Shown here one piece after another: positions 1 through 5,738 of a stretch of 17,705 bases of DNA. The stretch is from DASCNA01 sp036011305. Its GTDB lineage: Bacteria; Verrucomicrobiota; Lentisphaeria; Victivallales; GWF2-38-69. The translations under genes and the position numbers were made by a program. The notes under the pieces were generated by a model. That model was not told the origin of the DNA, did no database searches, and saw nothing but the letters and a program-made list of their open reading frames with translations. How positions within the stretch are numbered: position 1 is the first letter of the stretch; each line of letters begins with the position of its first letter. The stretch spans positions 1-17,705 of the forward strand of contig DASCNA010000075.1 in assembly GCA_036011305.1 (NCBI GenBank), read 5' to 3'.

Positions 1-70
1 ATACAGATTCAAAAAAATTGTTACAATTTATTTTACTTTTGAAAAATTCTTCAATGGTCAAATTTATTGT

Positions 71-135
71 AAAAAAAACTCTCTCATTATCATTGGGATT
101 GGGGAGATAGGGAGTAAGAGGATAATGAGAGAGTT
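71..135 (-). terminator. Intrinsic terminator with 15-bp stem and long loop
   Basis: A perfect 15-bp inverted repeat (arms 77-91 and 121-135, aactctctcattatc / gataatgagagagtt) encloses a 29-nt loop. Read on the minus strand, the stem is followed directly by a run of eight T residues (71-78). That is the layout of a factor-independent terminator and suits the minus-strand gene whose stop codon lies about 115 nt upstream. The loop is unusually long and C-rich in the RNA. A 15-bp perfect repeat is very unlikely by chance; the terminator role is inferred from the T-run. Confidence 0.72.
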
Positions 136-248
136 AAAAATTAATTATTATTAAAGAACAATATTTAAAAGACACCAAATGTGTGCTATTACAAGTCCAT
201 TCTAATATATTTATAATTATTCTGTCTGTCAATTATACAACTGTGTTA

Positions 249-521
249 TCATACAAATTTTACCGTTGAGCCTTCATGCAGGCTTTTTTTACTTATAAAT
301 TGTTTGAAAAGATTTTTATCCGTACTGTTGCCGATTTTAAGAATTTTTGCAAGTTTATATGAAGAATGTGACTCATTTACTAAAATTTCAACTTCAAGAC
401 ATAGTGTATTTTTTTTCTCTTTATCTATATATATCTTTATATTAGTTTTATTTCCAACATCAAATTTGGATGATTCATCTGAAGTTGTATGGTTAACACA
501 TTGTCCTAGATTTATACACAT
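249..521 (-). CDS. Small hypothetical protein, 90 aa
   Basis: I do not recognise this protein. The start is well supported: ATG at 519-521 is preceded by a consensus ribosome binding site AAGGAG (528-533) six bases upstream. It has no signal peptide or membrane segment, so it is probably cytoplasmic. It holds two cysteines in the first eight residues (C2, C8) and one at C41. A central strand-like stretch (residues 26-48, NIKIYIDKEKKNT then LCLEVEIL) is followed by a Lys/Ser-rich helical half. It stands alone, divergent from the membrane-protein gene at 718, and ends about 115 nt before the hairpin terminator at 71-135. The ribosome binding site and matching terminator make it a credible gene despite its size. 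Function unknown. Confidence 0.72.
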   Translation of the reverse strand: MCINLGQCVNHTTSDESSKFDVGNKTNIKIYIDKEKKNTLCLEVEILVNESHSSYKLAKILKIGNSTDKNLFKQFISKKSLHEGSTVKFV

Positions 522-640
522 AGCAAACTCCTTGGGAATATATTTATTTTTATTACAATAAAATTGTTTAATATATTTACTGACATATTGATATTTTTAG
601 CATAATAATTTTTAGTGAGCAATATATAACTGACTGTATA

Positions 641-675
641 TTGTAATAGATAAATATTTTGTATACAATATTTAT
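641..675 (+). promoter_or_regulatory. Candidate promoter overlapped by a palindrome
   Basis: TTGTAA (641-646) and TACAAT (664-669) are separated by 17 bases, a sigma70-like arrangement that would start transcription about 42 bases before the ATG at 718. The palindrome TTGTATACAA (659-668) overlaps the -10 element and lies within longer arms ATAAATA (650-656) and TATTTAT (669-675), so it could be an operator. The background is very AT-rich, so chance matches are expected. Confidence 0.4.
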
Positions 676-717
676 TAAATATAAAAACATATATCAATAT
701 CATTAATGACCTAATTT

Positions 718-2073
718 ATGAATATTTCTAAAAGAAGAAAATCATTTTTATTCTTTTTTGTTTTCATGAGCATTTTGGGTTTTGTTTTTAATGCGCTTGT
801 CACTTTCTTAGTCGGTGTGCCATATACTTTCAAGCAGTTATTTGCAGCACCTTTATTGATTCGGGAATATTATTATTTTCAACTTGGTACTTATCTGGTC
901 ATTTTTGCAGCATTGTTCGGAATAATTTTCTTTCTTATTGCAGGGATAGTGAGAGGCCGTAGACATAAACTGACGACCAAAAATTTTAAAATTTCATTCT
1001 ATATTACCATTATTTACTTATTTTTATACTATCCGTTTGTTTATTATAATATACCGGGAACTATATGGATTATTTTTGATTGTCTCGGGATTTTATTTAT
1101 TTTTTATGATCTCGTAATTTGTGTTAAGAGAAGAACCAGAGTTACCGAAAAGGTAGATGTTGGGCCTACTCAAAGAGTTATAGAATTATTTGAACATAAG
1201 AAAATAATGCTTTTTTCTAAATTTGAAAGAATAAGTATATTTATACTTTCTATAATTAGTATAATTAGTTTGATCAGTTTAAGTATAATATTATTGAGGA
1301 TTCCACATTTCTACAAGAATATAAATACATCAACGATTCTTTCAGATAAATATATAACCAGTATTAATTATCCCGATTATGATTTTTCATATGTTCTCTT
1401 TATAATTACTTGCTTGCTCCTCTATTTTCTGATTAAAGGACTGTGCAGAGTGTATGTGATAAATGATAGAAAACGAATATTTAATTTTTCGATATTGATT
1501 TTAATTCTAACTGTCTTCATTCTCCTTTACTGGCCGACTCCCTATAACCCAAATATTACCGTACTGGGTTGGCAGCTTCTTCATTTTATAGGAATAGTGC
1601 TTATATGTTTTATAATGTTTACAAGAAATTACCAGATAGATCGTGAAAGTGAAAAAATTCTTAATAATAATGATGAGCATATCAGATTATCGGAAAGAGA
1701 AAAGATACTGCTGTTTTGTTTCGTTATGATTTCTGCTATTGGTTTCCTTCATTTTATAATCATCAATATCATGATGACATTTAAAATATTTACCTATCAT
1801 TATATTAATTATTATCACCCTTACTATATTATTAATGTGATTGCATATATCGGGCTTATTGGAATGTTTTGTTTTTCTATTAAAATTCTGAAAAACAGCG
1901 ACAATATAAAATTAAAAAATAAACTAAAAATTATTTTTTATATACTACTTGTTTTACTTATTCTATATTTTCCAAAATTTATTATTTTTGTAAATTCATG
2001 GTTATTGTTAAGTATCTTTGCCTTTTGTTTTTCTATCTTTTTTTATAACTTCTGTAATAATAGATCAGTGTAG
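718..2073 (+). CDS. 12-TM membrane protein made of three 4-helix repeats
   Basis: I do not recognise a named family. The 451-residue protein is almost entirely hydrophobic, with about twelve membrane helices: roughly 9-33, 53-78, 88-108, 114-136, 171-194, 222-246, 254-273, 280-302, 327-353, 368-391, 402-422 and 423-446. These fall into three similar modules. Each opens with a short charged motif (SKRRK at 4, SKFER at 167, SEREK at 325) and has four helices. In each, the third helix ends in LY-aromatic-P (LYYP 103, LYWP 270, LYFP 416) and the fourth ends before a basic stretch or the C-terminus. Two polar linkers (about 138-165 and 303-325) join the modules. It may transport or sense something, but no motif shows what. 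The start has only a weak ribosome binding site. It lies alone between the divergent small gene and the signalling operon. Confidence 0.82.
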   Translation: MNISKRRKSFLFFFVFMSILGFVFNALVTFLVGVPYTFKQLFAAPLLIREYYYFQLGTYLVIFAALFGIIFFLIAGIVRGRRHKLTTKNFKISFYITIIYLFLYYPFVYYNIPGTIWIIFDCLGILFIFYDLVICVKRRTRVTEKVDVGPTQRVIELFEHKKIMLFSKFERISIFILSIISIISLISLSIILLRIPHFYKNINTSTILSDKYITSINYPDYDFSYVLFIITCLLLYFLIKGLCRVYVINDRKRIFNFSILILILTVFILLYWPTPYNPNITVLGWQLLHFIGIVLICFIMFTRNYQIDRESEKILNNNDEHIRLSEREKILLFCFVMISAIGFLHFIIINIMMTFKIFTYHYINYYHPYYIINVIAYIGLIGMFCFSIKILKNSDNIKLKNKLKIIFYILLVLLILYFPKFIIFVNSWLLLSIFAFCFSIFFYNFCNNRSV

Positions 2074-2099
2074 ATTGTTTATAAGATTTCAAGTATAAT
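2071..2099 (+). promoter_or_regulatory. Weak candidate promoter upstream of signalling operon
   Basis: A perfect -10 hexamer TATAAT (2094-2099) lies 17 bases after a poor -35 match, TAGATT (2071-2076). It is the best promoter-like site I see between the membrane-protein gene and the binding-protein gene at 2295, and would give a leader of about 190 bases covering the remnant at 2179-2298. The poor -35 could mean an activator is needed, or that the match is chance. Confidence 0.25.
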
Positions 2100-2178
2100 A
2101 TATGGGTAGATTTATAATGTATATTTTTAAGAAATAGCTATAAATGAGAACATAAACTGTTTGACTTTAAAATAATAA

Positions 2179-2298
2179 AGAAGAACAGACTTGTCCCAAT
2201 TATCAGAACTTTTGAAAAAATTTAAGGTGGAAAAAATTAAAAATACATTGGGAAAGGATTCTTCTTATAATGTTGTAGTTGCTAGGAGATTAAAATGA
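2179..2298 (+). pseudogene. C-terminal gene remnant, possibly methyltransferase tail
   Basis: This frame has no start codon of its own and is preceded by two stop codons (2173-2178). It reads R-R-T-D, then LSELLKKFKVEKIKNTLG, then KDSSYNVVVARRLK, and ends in TGA at 2296-2298, overlapping the next gene's ATG as ATGA. The wording (helix, then KVEKIKNTLG, then YNVVVARR) resembles the last 35 or so residues of class I SAM-dependent methyltransferases, from memory rather than a search. An ATGA overlap is typical of real operon neighbours, and the same kind joins the next two genes. I read it as the surviving 3' end of a gene once upstream in this operon; the rest is gone. It could also be a chance open frame. 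Confidence 0.35.
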
Positions 2299-3299
2299 AA
2301 AAAACAATCCATATTTTTGTTATTTTAATTTGTTCTTATTTAATTATTTTGATTTTATCCTGTTCAAAAAGAGATCAAAATACTACTCTTGTTAAAATTG
2401 GGATAAACCAATGGACAGGGTACGATCCTTTCATTCTGGCAGATAAGATGGACTTCTTTAAAAAGAATAATGTACGTGTAAAAATTAAAAGGTATGCATC
2501 GGCTACTGAAGAGATTAAGGCAATGAAAAATGGAGAAATCCAGGGAGCAGGTTTTACTCTTGATGAAGCATTTTCTTTAATAACCTCAGGTTTTAAAGGT
2601 AAAATTGTCCTTGTTATAGATTATTCTATGGGAGGCGATATGATCATCGGGCAAAAGAATATAAGAAGCATCTCAGAACTTAAAAATAAGAAAGTAGGTT
2701 ATGAAGGAAGTGTTGTCGGTGAGTTTTTACTCGATCAGGCTTTACATAAAAATTATATTAAAAGTTCTTCAGTTGAACTAATTAATGTTCATGCAAAAAA
2801 CTGGCTTTCCGCATTCAGAGAAAAAAGAGTTGATGCCCTAGTGTGCTTTAATCCTGTTGCAACAACTTTGTTGAATAAGGAAGAAGGGAATCTTCTGTTC
2901 AGTTCTGCTCAAATTCCGTTCGAGATCATAGATGTACTTGTCTTTTCCGAAGCATTCTATAATAATAATAAGACTTCTGTTGAGAATATTCTAAAGGGCT
3001 GGTTTGATTCACTAAAATTTATAGGGACAGATACAGATAAAGCAGCCGAAATTATTTCATCCGTCAAAAATATCAGTCCCGAAGAATATAAGCTGTCTCA
3101 AAAAGATTTGATAGCCCCCAATCTTAAAATGAATAAAGTTGTCTTTGATCCTAAGTCAGATAAAAATATTTACAAATACTCTCAAGTGATCGTGGATTTT
3201 ATGATTTCCAAAGGATTGCTCTCAAAAAGAATTAATACAAGTGAGATTTTTTCATCGGATGTTCTAATTAAAATTAATAATAACAATACAGGAAAATGA
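2295..3299 (+). CDS. NMT1/THI5-like periplasmic binding lipoprotein
   Basis: A 334-residue substrate-binding protein of the SsuA/NrtA/ThiY (NMT1/THI5-like) type. A lipoprotein signal spans residues 1-23 with lipobox ILSC, so Cys23 should carry lipid and anchor the protein in the periplasm. Family landmarks are the first strand IGINQWTGYDPFILAD, the sampling motif around MKNGEIQGAGFTLDEA, SELKNKKVGYEGSVVGEFLL at the domain boundary, and the later RVDALVCFNPVA. Ligands of the family include pyrimidine precursors, sulfonates, nitrate and taurine; the sequence does not decide which. AGGAG stands seven bases before the ATG. No permease or ATPase gene is nearby; instead the stop overlaps the kinase start (ATGA, 3296-3299). 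I infer that it delivers a ligand signal to that kinase rather than feeding a transporter, though a distant transporter cannot be excluded. Confidence 0.88.
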   Translation: MKKTIHIFVILICSYLIILILSCSKRDQNTTLVKIGINQWTGYDPFILADKMDFFKKNNVRVKIKRYASATEEIKAMKNGEIQGAGFTLDEAFSLITSGFKGKIVLVIDYSMGGDMIIGQKNIRSISELKNKKVGYEGSVVGEFLLDQALHKNYIKSSSVELINVHAKNWLSAFREKRVDALVCFNPVATTLLNKEEGNLLFSSAQIPFEIIDVLVFSEAFYNNNKTSVENILKGWFDSLKFIGTDTDKAAEIISSVKNISPEEYKLSQKDLIAPNLKMNKVVFDPKSDKNIYKYSQVIVDFMISKGLLSKRINTSEIFSSDVLIKINNNNTGK

Positions 3300-5152
3300 A
3301 AAGATTAAAGTTTAAAACTCTTAGGGCTCGGCTTACTTTCTGGTTTCTCGCCCTGACGTTAATTCCTTTATTTATCTGTATTGTTTTAACTTTCTTTTAC
3401 ACTAGAGAAATGATCAAGCAGGATTTTTTTGACAAACTCACCGCAATTCGTGATTTAAAAGTGGTAAAACTGGACTATTGGTTAGATGAGAGATTAGGAG
3501 ATATAAAGGCGATTTCAGAAAATATGACGATTAGAGAATTAGCTATGATTTTGGATAAAGAATCTAACTCTTCTGAATATTTAGAGAAAAGAAAGAATGC
3601 CAAAATGCTAATAAGCCGATATCTAAAATACTATGACGCCTATCGCGAGATATTTCTGATTAATCCTCGAACAGGTGTTATTGAAATATCTACTAATCCT
3701 GAATATGAAGGAATAGATAAATCCAATGATGATTATTTTAAGATTCCTTTACAGACTGGTGAAATCTTTATAAAAGACATTTATTATTCAAATACAAACG
3801 GAGATAATGAAATGAGTTTTTCCGTTCCCGTTTTCAGTATACCGGGCGGACCACGGCAAGTAGTCGGTATCCTGGTTTTAAGAATTGATTTGAATTATTC
3901 TCTTTATCCTTTGCTGATGAACAGAGTCGGTCTTGGTGAGACCGGAGAGACTCTGATTGTAAATAAAGATGTAATTGCTTTGAATGAATTACGCTGGTAT
4001 AAGGACGCTCCGTTGAAACTTAAGATAACTGCCGAGTCTGCATTAAAAGCTTCTCAGGGGCAAACAGGAATTACAATTACAAAAGATTATCTCAGAAATG
4101 ATATTTTGGCTGCATATACTTATATACCTAGAACAAAATGGGGGTTTGTCAGTAAGCAGAATATATCTGAACTTAATATGGAGATTTATAATTTACTAAA
4201 ATATCTGATAGTTATTTTTTTAATTTCTGCTTTGATTATTCTTCTAATTATACTTTTGATTGTCAGAAAAATCTCAAAACCTATTGTTGTTATGAATTCT
4301 GCTGCACAAAAAATCAAAAGAGGTGATTACTCAACTAAGCTCCATGTAAAATCCGGAGATGAACTTGCTTCTCTGGCAAATTCTTTTAATGAAATGACTA
4401 CGTCTATTGAATCCAATATTACTAACCAGAAGAAACAAACCCTTGAACTGGAAATTCAAAGGGAACAATTGAAAGATACAAACAAAGAACTTGAATCGTT
4501 TTCATATTCAGTTTCCCACGATTTGCGTGCACCATTGCGTGCTATAAACGGTTTTACTAAAATTCTAATTGAGGAATATGCTTCCAAGTTTGATGAAGAA
4601 GGACTGCGAATAGGATCAGTAATTCAGGAAAACGCTAGTAAAATGGGCAATCTTATTGATGATCTGTTAGGATTTTCCCGTTTAGGACGTGCTTCTCTCG
4701 TCTATTCATCAATTGATATGAAAAATATGGCAAACTCAGTATATTATGAAATAACGACAGAAGAAGAGCGTGAAAAAATAGAGATTACCATTACAGATTT
4801 GCCTAGAGTAAAAGCCGATACTAATATGATGCGGCAGGTGTGGATAAATCTTATTTCAAATGCTGTCAAGTTTTCATCTAATCGCAAACAACCTGTAATT
4901 TCTATTTCCTGCAAAAAAGAGAAAAACCAATTCACTTATTGTATAAAAGATAACGGCACAGGCTTTAATATGAAATATAAAGATAACCTTTTTGCTGTAT
5001 TCAAGCGCCTGCACAGTGAAAAAGAATTTAAAGGAACAGGTGTTGGCCTGGCCTTGGCGCTTCGCATTATTTCACGTCACAATGGAAAAATATGGGCGGT
5101 TAGTAGTGTTGATAAAGGTGCTGAGTTTTATTTTATGCTGCCCAAAACATAG
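3296..5152 (+). CDS. CACHE-HAMP sensor histidine kinase
   Basis: A membrane sensor kinase of 618 residues. Order of parts: TM1 (about 13-34), a periplasmic double-CACHE-like sensor (about 38-290), TM2 (about 302-323), HAMP linker (324-376), a short coiled coil (378-400), then HisKA and HATPase_c. Kinase motifs are intact: H-box SVSHDLRAPLRAI with phospho-acceptor His408, N-box NLISNAVKFS with Asn522, G1 DNGTGF (552-557), and G2 GTGVGLAL (580-587). The H-box wording is that of kinases paired with Rcp1-type regulators, matching the next gene. Its start lies inside the binding protein's stop, implying translational coupling and a shared stoichiometry. I infer that the lipoprotein and the CACHE domain together sense a small molecule outside the inner membrane. 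Confidence 0.95.
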   Translation: MKRLKFKTLRARLTFWFLALTLIPLFICIVLTFFYTREMIKQDFFDKLTAIRDLKVVKLDYWLDERLGDIKAISENMTIRELAMILDKESNSSEYLEKRKNAKMLISRYLKYYDAYREIFLINPRTGVIEISTNPEYEGIDKSNDDYFKIPLQTGEIFIKDIYYSNTNGDNEMSFSVPVFSIPGGPRQVVGILVLRIDLNYSLYPLLMNRVGLGETGETLIVNKDVIALNELRWYKDAPLKLKITAESALKASQGQTGITITKDYLRNDILAAYTYIPRTKWGFVSKQNISELNMEIYNLLKYLIVIFLISALIILLIILLIVRKISKPIVVMNSAAQKIKRGDYSTKLHVKSGDELASLANSFNEMTTSIESNITNQKKQTLELEIQREQLKDTNKELESFSYSVSHDLRAPLRAINGFTKILIEEYASKFDEEGLRIGSVIQENASKMGNLIDDLLGFSRLGRASLVYSSIDMKNMANSVYYEITTEEEREKIEITITDLPRVKADTNMMRQVWINLISNAVKFSSNRKQPVISISCKKEKNQFTYCIKDNGTGFNMKYKDNLFAVFKRLHSEKEFKGTGVGLALALRIISRHNGKIWAVSSVDKGAEFYFMLPKT

Positions 5153-5262
5153 AAGTAAAAGGCAAAAATATGTTTCATAATTGATTTATAAGGTGAAATG
5201 ATGGACAATTATTTAATCTCATTTCGTAAATGTAACAGAATACTTTAATAGGAAAATCTGAA

Positions 5263-5703
5263 ATGAATAATAAGGTGGATATCGTAATTGTTGAAGACAA
5301 TCCAAGTGATGCCGAATTAATGATTCGATCTTTGAAAAAAAATAAACTGGCGAATCGCCTCATTTTACTAGAAGATGGTGAAGAGGCACTGGATTTTTTA
5401 TTTACTAGGGGGAAATATGCCGGAAAAGGTCTATCCACAGGAATGCAAACTGTAATTTTTTTAGACTTAAAACTTCCTAAAATAAGCGGATTGGATGTTT
5501 TAAAACAGATAAAATCAAATGATATAACCAAAAATTTACCTGTTGTAGCTGTGACCTCTTCTAAAGAAAATTCTGATATCAATACTGCTTACGATATAGG
5601 TGTCAACAGCTACGTAGTCAAACCTGTTGATTATGATAAATTCGTAAAAATGGTGAACCAATTAAATCTATACTGGCTGATAATTAACGAAAATCCTAAA
5701 TAA
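5263..5703 (+). CDS. Single-domain response regulator, Rcp1 type
   Basis: A stand-alone receiver domain of 146 residues with no output domain. The acidic pocket is Glu11-Asp12 (IVIVEDNPSD), the phospho-acceptor Asp68 (FLDLKLPKISG), the switch Thr98 (VTSS) and Lys120 (VVKPVD). The longer beta2-alpha2 region and the D-L-x-L-P-x-x-x-G-x-(D/E)-V-L wording are typical of Rcp1-like regulators, which take phosphate from kinases of the type encoded just upstream. AGGAAAA lies six bases before the ATG. The gap of 110 bases to the kinase holds a 16-codon frame but no terminator, so co-transcription is likely. With no DNA-binding domain it must act by protein contact, for example by passing phosphate on or touching the HD-GYP protein. 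Confidence 0.93.
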   Translation: MNNKVDIVIVEDNPSDAELMIRSLKKNKLANRLILLEDGEEALDFLFTRGKYAGKGLSTGMQTVIFLDLKLPKISGLDVLKQIKSNDITKNLPVVAVTSSKENSDINTAYDIGVNSYVVKPVDYDKFVKMVNQLNLYWLIINENPK

Positions 5704-5738
5704 AATTTATCTTTTAGAAAAAGATAGAAGGTTACTTT

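Noticed and set aside
2..154. Open plus-strand frame that could be the 3' end of a gene entering from the left
   Set aside because: It would place the perfect 15-bp hairpin and T-run inside a coding region, has no recognisable motif, and an opposite-strand frame is open there too; 50 open codons are not rare in such AT-rich DNA.
269..290. GC hairpin AGCCT/AGGCT followed by seven T on the plus strand, like an intrinsic terminator
   Set aside because: It lies inside the coding end of the minus-strand 90-codon gene, no plus-strand gene precedes it, and the Lys-rich codons explain the T-run.
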